Of a stretch of DNA of 18,619 nt, positions 1-7,068 are shown piece by piece. The DNA is from Bacillota bacterium (GTDB taxonomy: Bacteria; Bacillota; Bacilli; Paenibacillales; Paenibacillaceae). The position numbers and the translations under genes are program-made. Numbering within the stretch: the stretch's first letter is position 1; every line of letters begins with the position of its first letter. The stretch spans positions 1 through 18,619 of the forward strand of contig JAEZCJ010000214.1 in the NCBI GenBank assembly GCA_023433615.1. The letters are read 5' to 3'. The notes under the pieces were generated by a model, which was not told the DNA's origin, did not search any database, and worked only from the letters and a program-made list of their open reading frames with translations.

Positions 1-504
1 ATGTTCAATTCGATCGAAGCGTTCGCGGCCGCATGGCGGAATGAGACGGCATCCACGAAGAAGGTCATGGAGACGCTGACGGATGAGTCGCTGGCTGTCA
101 GCATCACGCCGCATAACCGATCGCTCGGCCGTCTGGCTTGGCATCTCGTCATCTCGATGCATGAGATGCTTGCTCGTACCGGCCTGCAATTCGAAGCGCC
201 GCCCGAGGACGCGCCGGTCCCGAGTTCGGCCTCCGAGATCGCAGCGCAGTATGCCCGCGTATCAGAAGCGCTGCTTGCGGCTGTTCAGCGCGATTGGACG
301 GATGAATCATTATCGAAGCTGAACGACATGTACGGCGAAACATGGCCGAACAGCCTTACGCTGTACGTCTTGGTCGTGCATGAGGTGCATCATCGCGGTC
401 AGATGACGGTGCTGATGCGCCAAGCCGGCCTGCGCGTGCCGGATATCTACGGACCTCCGCTCGAGAAGTGGGGCGAGTGGGGCATGGAACCGCCGATCGT
501 GTGA
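1..504 (+). CDS. DinB family protein (putative metal-dependent, four-helix bundle)
   Basis: The 167-residue product has the DinB/YfiT-like four-helix layout. The family's metal-binding histidine triad is visible: H48 in the helix with RLAWHLV, and H127 and H131 in the HExHHRGQM segment. Members bind a divalent metal; several are thiol transferases or damage-induced proteins of unknown reaction, so the substrate here cannot be named. The length is normal for the family (about 150-175 residues). The frame is intact from the first base of the window to a TGA. The region before the ATG lies outside the window, so neither the start nor the promoter can be confirmed. An intrinsic terminator follows 17 bases after the stop, so this gene ends its transcript. 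The product is probably cytosolic, with no signal peptide or membrane segment. Confidence 0.85.
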   Translation: MFNSIEAFAAAWRNETASTKKVMETLTDESLAVSITPHNRSLGRLAWHLVISMHEMLARTGLQFEAPPEDAPVPSSASEIAAQYARVSEALLAAVQRDWTDESLSKLNDMYGETWPNSLTLYVLVVHEVHHRGQMTVLMRQAGLRVPDIYGPPLEKWGEWGMEPPIV

Positions 505-520
505 TTCGTCGAAGTATGGA

Positions 521-545
521 AGAGGGCCGTCAAGGCCCTCTTTTT
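521..545 (+). terminator. Intrinsic terminator after the DinB gene
   Basis: A perfect 8-bp stem (AGAGGGCC / GGCCCTCT) encloses a 5-base loop and runs into a T tract. It separates the DinB gene from the regulator/exporter unit. Confidence 0.9.
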
Positions 546-566
546 AAATCCGAAATTGTTGTGGGG

Positions 567-595
567 TTGATAAAAAGTAGACAATATTGTATGAT
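567..595 (+). promoter_or_regulatory. Sigma-A type promoter of the DUF2087/MFS unit
   Basis: TTGATA at 567-572 and TATGAT at 590-595 are separated by exactly 17 bases. Each is close to the consensus. The start would fall near 602, giving a leader of about 37 bases before the TTG start codon at 639. The AT-rich stretch lies directly after the preceding terminator. Confidence 0.75.
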
Positions 596-600
596 GTCTA
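578..600. promoter_or_regulatory. Palindromic operator candidate overlapping the -10 box
   Basis: TAGACA at 578-583 is repeated as its exact reverse complement, TGTCTA, at 595-600 (11-base gap). Inside the same stretch, ACAATATTGT at 581-590 is a perfect 10-bp palindrome touching the -10 box. A dimeric repressor bound here would block the promoter. Autoregulation by the downstream HTH-containing protein is an inference. Confidence 0.45.
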
Positions 601-638
601 TTAAATAACCAAACAACAATCGGTGGTGACTAGTTATT

Positions 639-1892
639 TTGGACATGTACGAACGGTTATGGCGCGCATCGCTGGAGGAATTGAAGCAAGGCTATGTCTA
701 TGCAGAGCAGCAGGCTTATGTCTGTCTCATATGCGGGGAAGCGTTCGAGGACGGCATGATCTATGAATGGGAGGGACGGCTGTACGAGGCTAAGCGGTTC
801 ATCCATGCGCATATCGAGCATCAGCATGGCTCTATGCTGACCCATCTCCTAAGCTTGGATAAGAAAGCGACGGGACTAACGGATCTTCAGAAGGAGCTGA
901 TCGAGGATTTTGCCGGCGGCATGTCCGATTCCGATATCGTCCGGAAGAACGGTTCGGGCAGCGCATCGACGATCCGCAACCATCGGTTCGCGCTGAAGGA
1001 GAAGGCCAAGCAGGTGAAGCTCTTCTTGGCGATTATGGAGATGATCGATAAGGGAGCGACGCATGTGCCGCCGAAATCCGCGGCGAAGCCGCTCGCTGCT
1101 GCGCAAGAGGGGAATCTTCGGGATAATGAGACGCTGTCGGTTATCCGAAAATATTTTCCAGAAGGGATTCAGGGACGCCTGTCGCAAATCCCGCGCAAGG
1201 AGAAGCGGAGATTGATCGTCTTGGAGCATTTGGCCTTGCGGTTCGAGCAGGGGAGGACGTACACCGAGAAGGAAGTCAATGCGCTCCTCATGGCTGCCTC
1301 CGAGGACGAATACGTGACGCTGCGGCGCTACTTGATCGAACACGGCTTCCTGGATCGCGAGGACGACGGGAGCGCTTATTGGGCAGTTGACCGCGAGAAG
1401 GGCAGTCCCGGAGCAAGAGCAAGCCGAAGCAGAACGATTGAAGAGAGGAATGAAGGCAGTATGAGCGAAGCGAACAGCAGAGAATCGCGCAAGGAACTCG
1501 TGCGGCAATACCAGGAGAAGAAGCGCGAGATGGGCGTATATCGGATCGTGCATCGCGCATCGGGCAGAACATGGGTAGGCAGCAGCATGAATCTGGATAC
1601 GGTGCTGAACCGCGACGCGTTCACGCTGGATTTGGGTTCGCACGTGAACCGCGCGCTGCAGGGCGATTGGAAGAAGTACGGCAAGGATGCTTTCGACATG
1701 GATATCCTCGAGCATCTGAAGCTGGACGATACGGTCAGGCATGACTACAAGGATATCGTCACGCCGGAGGGCACGAAGAGCTATGTCGTGCAGGATTACA
1801 AGCGGCGGCTTGCGGAGCGTGAGCGCCACTGGATTCAGGAGCTCGGCTGCGAGGAGCCGGCCGGCTACAATAAGAAGAGTAAGGGTGATTAG
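639..1892 (+). CDS. DUF2087-type transcriptional regulator fused to a GIY-YIG-like domain
   Basis: The 417-residue product has four visible parts. Residues 25-63 form a possible zinc site (C29-x2-C32 and a His cluster H56, H58, H61, H63). Residues 80-137 resemble a LuxR-like helix-turn-helix with a long following helix. Residues about 165-250 match the DUF2087 domain of Bacillales regulators (PEGIQGRLSQIPRKEKRR, then a winged-helix-like block). Residues about 298-405 resemble a GIY-YIG nuclease fold, with GVY and WVG in place of GIY and YIG, a conserved R and a late E. The start is TTG, set by GGTGGTGA at 622-629. In related bacteria, as I recall, the last two parts are often separate neighbouring genes; here a Met at residue 275 (ATG 1461) with GAGAGG upstream may be a relic or internal start. 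Its stop lies 5 bases before the exporter start, which it probably regulates. DNA binding is likely; nuclease activity is doubtful. Confidence 0.75.
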   Translation: MDMYERLWRASLEELKQGYVYAEQQAYVCLICGEAFEDGMIYEWEGRLYEAKRFIHAHIEHQHGSMLTHLLSLDKKATGLTDLQKELIEDFAGGMSDSDIVRKNGSGSASTIRNHRFALKEKAKQVKLFLAIMEMIDKGATHVPPKSAAKPLAAAQEGNLRDNETLSVIRKYFPEGIQGRLSQIPRKEKRRLIVLEHLALRFEQGRTYTEKEVNALLMAASEDEYVTLRRYLIEHGFLDREDDGSAYWAVDREKGSPGARASRSRTIEERNEGSMSEANSRESRKELVRQYQEKKREMGVYRIVHRASGRTWVGSSMNLDTVLNRDAFTLDLGSHVNRALQGDWKKYGKDAFDMDILEHLKLDDTVRHDYKDIVTPEGTKSYVVQDYKRRLAERERHWIQELGCEEPAGYNKKSKGD

Positions 1893-1897
1893 GGATT

Positions 1898-3172
1898 ATG
1901 TCAGGAACCGCGGCCGCTTCGGCCAATAAACCGCCGAGCTTGTTCGGCAATCGATTCTTCCAGACGATTCTGCTGTCCAATGTGCTGCTGCAGATCGGCA
2001 TCTGGGTGCGCAACTTCGCGATTCTCATGTACGTGACGGAGAAGACGAACGAGGATCCAATCGCGATCTCGCTCATCTATATCGCGGAATTCGCGCCGAT
2101 CTTCATCTTCTCGTTCATCGGCGGGGCCTTCGCGGACCGATGGCGGCCGAAGCGCACGATGATCTGGTGCGACTTCCTCTCGGCGGGCTCCGTGCTGATC
2201 GTACTGCTCGCGCTCGTGAACGGCGCTTGGCAGACGATCTTCTTCGCGACGCTGATATCGGCGATTCTCTCGCAATTCTCGCAGCCGTCCGCGATGCGGA
2301 TGTTCAAGTATCACTTGGCGCCGGAGCAGCTGCAGCAGGCGATGGCATTCTTCCAGTCGCTGGTCGCGATCTTCATGGTGGGCGGACCGTCGCTGGGCAT
2401 CTGGGCCTTCCACAAGTTCGGCATTGAAGCTTCCGTGGCTGTCATGGGCGTCGCGTTCCTCTTGTCCGCGGTCGTCTTGTTCCGGCTTCCGGAAGTGAAG
2501 GAAGAGGGAACCGCTGCGCAGGCCGGAGAGCGGAGCTTGAAGCGCGAGCTTGCCGAAGGCTTCCGCTACGTATGGCGCAGTCCGGTGCTGAAGTGGCTCG
2601 GCGTGACCTTCGCGCTTGCAGGGCTGGCCGTCGGGATCGTGCAGGCGATGGGATTATTCGTCGTGACGGAGAAGCTCGGCAAGCCTAAGGAATTCTTGCA
2701 ATACATGATGATGATCAACGGTGCAGCGATGCTGGTCGGCGGAGGCTTGGTTGCCGGCTTGGCTCGCAAGGTAGCGCCGCAGAAGCTGCTCGCAATCGGC
2801 ATGCTGTTCGGCGCCGTGACCAATGTGCTCATCGGCTTCTCGGTGAGCGTTCCCCTCACGCTGGCGCTGGGCTTCATCGGCGGACTCGCGTTCCCCGCAA
2901 TCCACATCGGCATCAGCACGATGATTCTGCAGTGGTCGGATCCGACGAACGTCGGCCGCGTGAACGGCGCGCTCAGTCCGATGTTCGTCGGGATGATGGT
3001 CATCATGATGTCGATATCGGGCACGCTGAAGACCGTTATGCCGCTTGAGGCCATCTATACGATCTCCGGCATCCTTATGTTCTTGGGCATGCTCGTTCTC
3101 GTGCCGCTGTTCAAGCACAAGCCGCCGGCAGAAGCGGGGACGCGCGCGGAGAGCAGCATGCCGGCGCATTAA
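1898..3172 (+). CDS. MFS transporter (EntS/MFS_3-like exporter)
   Basis: This 424-residue membrane protein has the length and about 12 hydrophobic segments expected of the major facilitator superfamily. The signature loop between helices 2 and 3 is clear at residues 75-86 (GGAFADRWRPKR). A soluble, charged central loop near residues 200-220 separates the two six-helix halves. The overall pattern resembles the EntS/macrolide-efflux type of proton-driven exporters, but the substrate cannot be read from the sequence. The ATG has its ribosome site (AAGGGTGA) inside the last codons of the regulator gene, so the two genes are likely translationally coupled and co-transcribed. A regulator-plus-exporter pair suggests induced drug or metabolite export (inference). 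A strong terminator follows. Confidence 0.88.
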   Translation: MSGTAAASANKPPSLFGNRFFQTILLSNVLLQIGIWVRNFAILMYVTEKTNEDPIAISLIYIAEFAPIFIFSFIGGAFADRWRPKRTMIWCDFLSAGSVLIVLLALVNGAWQTIFFATLISAILSQFSQPSAMRMFKYHLAPEQLQQAMAFFQSLVAIFMVGGPSLGIWAFHKFGIEASVAVMGVAFLLSAVVLFRLPEVKEEGTAAQAGERSLKRELAEGFRYVWRSPVLKWLGVTFALAGLAVGIVQAMGLFVVTEKLGKPKEFLQYMMMINGAAMLVGGGLVAGLARKVAPQKLLAIGMLFGAVTNVLIGFSVSVPLTLALGFIGGLAFPAIHIGISTMILQWSDPTNVGRVNGALSPMFVGMMVIMMSISGTLKTVMPLEAIYTISGILMFLGMLVLVPLFKHKPPAEAGTRAESSMPAH

Positions 3173-3197
3173 GGTTCAGTCCGGCGATGTTTCCGGA

Positions 3198-3237
3198 GCC
3201 GTTCGTTTCGAGTATACTCGAGGCGAACGGCTTTTTT
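3198..3237 (+). terminator. Intrinsic terminator after the MFS exporter
   Basis: Outer arms GCCGTTCG (3198-3205) and CGAACGGC (3224-3231) are followed by six T. Between them lies a second perfect palindrome (CGAGTATACTCG, 3209-3220), so the hairpin is long and very stable. Confidence 0.88.
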
Positions 3238-3270
3238 GGTGCGGATATTTACGGGATTCTGTCATATTAG

Positions 3271-3295
3271 GGAACCTTTCGGCGAGTGGATCGTC
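3271..3295 (+). promoter_or_regulatory. ECF-type promoter in front of the ECF sigma gene
   Basis: GGAACC at 3271-3276, followed by TTT, forms an AAC-type -35 box. CGTC at 3292-3295 forms the -10 box, with 15 bases between them. This is the layout of Bacillus ECF-sigma promoters and differs from sigma-A boxes. Its position just before an ECF sigma gene points to positive autoregulation. The start would fall near 3302, so the leader is only about 13 bases and consists almost entirely of the ribosome site. Confidence 0.7.
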
Positions 3296-3314
3296 TAATG
3301 CGCGAGGTGATGAG

Positions 3315-3923
3315 TTGCAATTCGATTATTTGAAATCGGCGGTCAGCGGTGTGGACAAGGCCAGCGTGCTGGAGGAGTTGATGGACGCGTACGGCAGAGA
3401 CGTCTGGAACTACGCGTTCTTCCTGACGGGCCGGCCGGAGCTGGCGGAGGACATCGCGCAGGATGTGTTCGTCAAGGTGTACGAACGCATCGATACGTTT
3501 CGCGGTCAGTCCTCCGTGAAAACCTGGCTGCTCGCAATTACGCGCAACGCGGCTCGAGACGCGCTGCGCTCGGCTTGGCTGCGGCGGGTGACGCTTCTAT
3601 CCGGGGCAATCGACCTGCTGTCCTCGCGATCGGCCGAGCAAGAAGCGATCGAAGGGCTCGTCACCGAACAGATCTGGCTGGACGTGATGGCGCTCCCCCG
3701 CAAGCTGCGGGAGGTGCTGCTGCTCGCAGCGCATCATGGCTTGGCGATCAAGGAAATCGCGGGCATGCTCGGCATCTCCGAAGGAACGGTGAAGTCGCGG
3801 CTCCATCGGGCCAGAACGGCGATGCAGCGCAAGCTGTCCAGCGAAAATGCCGGGAGCGTCGAGAGTCTCGGGGACGAGAGCGGCAGAGGAGGCCAAGGAA
3901 GCCAAGGGGAGGCGGCCACATGA
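3315..3923 (+). CDS. ECF-family RNA polymerase sigma factor
   Basis: From TTG 3315 the product has 202 residues, typical for an ECF sigma factor. Region 2 spans about residues 22-88 (AEDIAQDVFVKVYE, then FRGQSSVKTWLLAITRNAARD, the -10 recognition and melting part). Region 4 spans about 118-172, with the HTH AIKEIAGMLGISEGTVKSRL that reads the -35 box. No region 3 and no extra C-terminal domain are present; the tail is Gly/Ser/Glu-rich. The TTG start is chosen because GAGGTGA at 3304-3310 is correctly spaced and the predicted transcript begins just before it; an ATG at 3381 would cut into region 2. The reading frame upstream of 3315 is open but lies inside the exporter gene and the terminator. 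The stop overlaps the next start as ATGA, the usual link between an ECF sigma factor and its anti-sigma factor. Confidence 0.92.
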   Translation: MQFDYLKSAVSGVDKASVLEELMDAYGRDVWNYAFFLTGRPELAEDIAQDVFVKVYERIDTFRGQSSVKTWLLAITRNAARDALRSAWLRRVTLLSGAIDLLSSRSAEQEAIEGLVTEQIWLDVMALPRKLREVLLLAAHHGLAIKEIAGMLGISEGTVKSRLHRARTAMQRKLSSENAGSVESLGDESGRGGQGSQGEAAT

Positions 3924-5458
3924 CGAGACGATCGGAACATTGGGAGCGTCGGCTGGCGGGTGAACCTCTGCGAACCGGCGGCTTCACGGATGCGGCCAAG
4001 GCGAAAATCAAGGAGCGGATTCGAGTGAAGAAGGCGAAGAGCGGATGGCTGCTGCGTGTCGGGGCTGCCGCTGCGTGCATCGCTGCGATCGGCTTGGGAT
4101 ACGTATTCCGCGAAGATCTAATGGATACAATGGCGGGTACGGATAAACCGGCAATCATCGAAGCGGTCATGACGGACAAGCTCGCCGAAGAGGGCGAGAT
4201 TATTTTGAAGGTATTGGACTACGGTCCAACCGGATTCATGTGGCAATTCGGCCGCGCCTTCACGATTCAGCATCCCTCGGTAGAGCTGAAGATCGTGTCG
4301 CCGAACGGCCAGATGAAGGGCATGCTGAGCGACACACAGACGTATCGCGCATTCATTGAGCAGGAGAAGCCGGACGTGCTGCGCTTACCGTTCGCGGTCT
4401 ATATCGAACTGGCGCGCGACGGAAAGCTGCTGCCGCTCGATAATCGGATGAAGGACGACGACTATAGTGCCGAGCAGTTCTTCGGTCCGGTCATTGGTAC
4501 GCTGCGGGAATCGGGAGGCGGCGAGTTGTTCGGGCTCGCGAGCGAATTTCGATCACGGGCCGTCTACCTGAATCCGAAGCTGTTCGAGCAGCATAACGTG
4601 CAGCTGCCGGAAGGGGCGCTGACTTGGAAGGACCTTCTGCAGGTTGCGTCAAGCTTCCAAGGCAGCGGCGTATACGGGCTCGCCGCGGAGCTTGCCTCCG
4701 ATCCGCTGACGCTGGTCGACGCGATCGGAAGAACGGAAGGGCTGCAATTCACGGACAAGGAAGGCGCGCGGGCGACGGTATCGGGTGCCGCTTGGGAAGA
4801 TATCTGGACGCTTGTCGCGGATAACGTGAAGGCGGGAACGATCTATACCCGCGAACCGGGCGATGAGCTAAAGGCGCCTTACTACATGACAGAAGCCTAT
4901 AAGCGCGATCCGTTCATGAATGGTGAAGCGGCTATGCGGGTGGATTGGCACCATTACACCGGAAGCTTATTGGATGCGTCGCAGTGGCCGGAGTATGCGG
5001 TTGAATGGACGGCGCTCCCCGAACCGGTCCGAGCGGAGGAACGGAATACCTCCGCTTCCTTCATGCTCGAAGAGGTATTCGCGATTGCGGCGGATTCGAC
5101 GAACGTATCGGCCGCTTGGGAACTGCTCAAGCTCATTACATCCGAGTCCATCGCAAGCCGGACGGAGAGCATGCTTACGAAGAATATGCTGTCCGCGCGA
5201 TCGGACGGCTCAGCGCTGGATGGCGGCCGGCGCGAGGCGTTCTATCGGCTGGATGCGGACCCAGCCCGCGTCGTTGCACAGGCTGCAGCGGACTGGAATC
5301 CCGCGAAGAGCACGATCAGCCAGGCGTTCTACCGCGTCGGTTCGCCGCTCATGCAGGCCGTGCTGAAGGGTGACAAGTCGGTGCCCGAAGCGCTGGCCGA
5401 GCTGCAGACCGGACTGGATGCGGAATTGGCCGCCTTGCCGGCTAAGGAGGCACAGTAG
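3920..5458 (+). CDS. Putative membrane anti-sigma factor with an extracellular solute-binding domain
   Basis: The 512-residue product starts at ATG 3920 inside the sigma stop codon; an upstream open frame (from 3575) only shadows the sigma gene. Residues 1-42 are polar and basic (WERRLAG, then FTDAAKAKIKERIRVKKAK), which fits a short cytoplasmic sigma-binding segment. Residues about 43-63 form one membrane helix (N inside). Residues about 90-510 resemble a family 1 ABC sugar-binding protein (EKPDVLRLPF; ELFGLASEF; VYLNPKLFEQ; LTWKDLL; GRTEGLQF). There is no lipobox, so the domain is anchored by the helix. No ABC permease or ATPase accompanies it. Gene position, topology and overlap argue for a sensor that holds the sigma factor at the membrane; this role is inferred. 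The alternative is a membrane-anchored binding protein that merely follows a sigma gene. Confidence 0.75.
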   Translation: MTRRSEHWERRLAGEPLRTGGFTDAAKAKIKERIRVKKAKSGWLLRVGAAAACIAAIGLGYVFREDLMDTMAGTDKPAIIEAVMTDKLAEEGEIILKVLDYGPTGFMWQFGRAFTIQHPSVELKIVSPNGQMKGMLSDTQTYRAFIEQEKPDVLRLPFAVYIELARDGKLLPLDNRMKDDDYSAEQFFGPVIGTLRESGGGELFGLASEFRSRAVYLNPKLFEQHNVQLPEGALTWKDLLQVASSFQGSGVYGLAAELASDPLTLVDAIGRTEGLQFTDKEGARATVSGAAWEDIWTLVADNVKAGTIYTREPGDELKAPYYMTEAYKRDPFMNGEAAMRVDWHHYTGSLLDASQWPEYAVEWTALPEPVRAEERNTSASFMLEEVFAIAADSTNVSAAWELLKLITSESIASRTESMLTKNMLSARSDGSALDGGRREAFYRLDADPARVVAQAAADWNPAKSTISQAFYRVGSPLMQAVLKGDKSVPEALAELQTGLDAELAALPAKEAQ

Positions 5459-6853
5459 ATGAAGCACGTATTACGGCGTATGTCTGTCATCGTGCTCGGT
5501 GCCTGCATTGCCGCCGTCGCTGCAGGCTGCTCATCGGAGCAGCCGGCGGCAGAACCGGTGCGTCCGCTGAAAGTATTCATGGATGACTATGCTTTTCACA
5601 ACGAGTATCGCGATTATTTCGATGCCGTCTTCCCGGGACTCCCCGTCGAGCCGGTCTGGACCACGATGCCGGATAACGAATTTTATCAGCTGCCGGACCG
5701 GGATGGGGAGCTGCTCAAGGTGATCGAGACGGAGAAGCCCGATCTCATCTTCACGAACGATCCGTCCTTCTATCGCCGATTGGCCGACGAGGGACGGCTC
5801 GCCGAGCTGTCGGGCTGGTTCAAGTCATCGGGGCTGTCCGAGGAGGACTATCATCCGGGCATGATCGCGACGATGCGGCATAACGAGCGGGGAGGACTGT
5901 ACGGGCTATCGCATTCTTTTAACGCGACGGTGCTGTACTACAACCTCGATCTATTCAAGCGCTTCGGCATAGAGGTGCCCCAGGACGGCATGACCTGGGA
6001 AGAAGTGCTCCGTCTCGCGCATCGATTCAAGACCGGGACGATCGATTCGGCTGGTATCGTCGGGTTTCATCAGATGTACGCGGAGCAGCCGCTCGCCTAC
6101 ATCTTGACGATCGCGCGGACGGAAGGGCTGTCCATGCTCGATGTGGCTTCAGGCACTGTGACGATCGATACGCCTGCGTGGCGTTCGGTATTCAAGCAGG
6201 TATTGGAGCTGTACGAGCAGGAAACGCTGATCACGCAGGTTGTGGGCACCGACAATGAGGAAGGCGTACGCATGATCGGGCCAGAGGATCAGAAGAACGC
6301 GGACCTATTCCGGCAGGGTAAGGCCGCGATGCAGGTCGAGTACTACCCAAGTTATTCGGATGTGCCGTTCGAATGGTCGGCGGTGTCGCCGCCTGTCAGC
6401 TCGGCTGACCGGACCAAGTCGGCAGACTTGTACTTCTACCCGATCATCGGGGTATATGCGGGAAGCGAGCAGAAGGAGCAAGCGATGGAGGTTCTGCGCT
6501 ACTTCGCGAGCGAGCGTCTGGCCAAGACGAAATCGGGCTTGATGGATATCGAATTCGGTCAGGGCAAGCTCTCGTCGCATCGGGCATTCGTAGAGCTGCA
6601 GGGCGACCCCATTATCGAGGACATATTCCGCCAGTTGCCGGCACTGCCGCCAAGAAGAGATTACGTCCGCGCTGATCGAGAGTTGTACCTGGAGTTCGAT
6701 GAGCTGCTGGCGCGTGAGCTAGAGAGGGTTATTGCAGGCGAGACGACCGTGGAGGAGGCGCTTAGGCAGATTCAGGCCGAGGGGCAGGCAATGCTGGATG
6801 CAGCGTTAGCGAGCTCCGGCGACGAGACCGTGGACGGTGAGCCTCTCGAATAA
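5459..6853 (+). CDS. Extracellular solute-binding lipoprotein, paralogue of the upstream sensor domain
   Basis: The 464-residue product begins with a lipoprotein signal peptide: basic start (KHVLRR), hydrophobic core and lipobox VAAGC, with C24 as the lipidated cysteine. The rest is an ABC-type solute-binding protein of the sugar-binding class: ETEKPDLIFTN, GLYGLSHSFNATVLYYN, LFKRFGIEVP, MTWEEVL and ARTEGLSM. The same blocks occur in the same order in the preceding gene, so the two arose by duplication. The start lies directly behind the previous stop with a perfect AAGGAGG 8 bases upstream, so expression should be high relative to the anti-sigma gene. Tandem stops (TAA, then TAG) and a strong terminator follow. 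Without transporter genes nearby, a signalling or ligand-presenting role is plausible, but it could also serve a transporter encoded elsewhere. Confidence 0.85.
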   Translation: MKHVLRRMSVIVLGACIAAVAAGCSSEQPAAEPVRPLKVFMDDYAFHNEYRDYFDAVFPGLPVEPVWTTMPDNEFYQLPDRDGELLKVIETEKPDLIFTNDPSFYRRLADEGRLAELSGWFKSSGLSEEDYHPGMIATMRHNERGGLYGLSHSFNATVLYYNLDLFKRFGIEVPQDGMTWEEVLRLAHRFKTGTIDSAGIVGFHQMYAEQPLAYILTIARTEGLSMLDVASGTVTIDTPAWRSVFKQVLELYEQETLITQVVGTDNEEGVRMIGPEDQKNADLFRQGKAAMQVEYYPSYSDVPFEWSAVSPPVSSADRTKSADLYFYPIIGVYAGSEQKEQAMEVLRYFASERLAKTKSGLMDIEFGQGKLSSHRAFVELQGDPIIEDIFRQLPALPPRRDYVRADRELYLEFDELLARELERVIAGETTVEEALRQIQAEGQAMLDAALASSGDETVDGEPLE

Positions 6854-6886
6854 TAGCGTATAGCCAAGCCTATCAGCGCAAAGCAT

Positions 6887-6934
6887 GCGCCATTCGGAAG
6901 CGGAAGAATTCCGCTTGTTGAGTGGCGCTTTTTT
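6887..6934 (+). terminator. Intrinsic terminator of the sigma/binding-protein operon
   Basis: The inner stem AAGCGGAA / TTCCGCTT (6898-6905 and 6909-6916) lies within outer arms GCGCCA / TGGCGC (6887-6892 and 6923-6928). Six T follow immediately. It isolates the operon from ecsA. Confidence 0.85.
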
Positions 6935-7068
6935 GCCTGAAAAGCAACTATTCACTGCGGCTGACTTTCGGAGCGAGCGAGATGCATGCTGCTGCGCGAT
7001 TGCGACCATCCGGGCTGCTGCACGTATACAGTGCTAACGAAGTGCGACTGGCGAAGGGAGCAACTGCA

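Noticed and set aside
876..1829. Minus-strand open frame of 317 codons
   Set aside because: It lies opposite the DUF2087/GIY-YIG gene, shows no family likeness, and long antisense frames are expected at this GC content.
3045..3314. Longer start for the ECF sigma gene (open frame from 3045)
   Set aside because: The upstream part lies in the exporter gene, its terminator and the promoter; the TTG at 3315 has a well-placed ribosome site.
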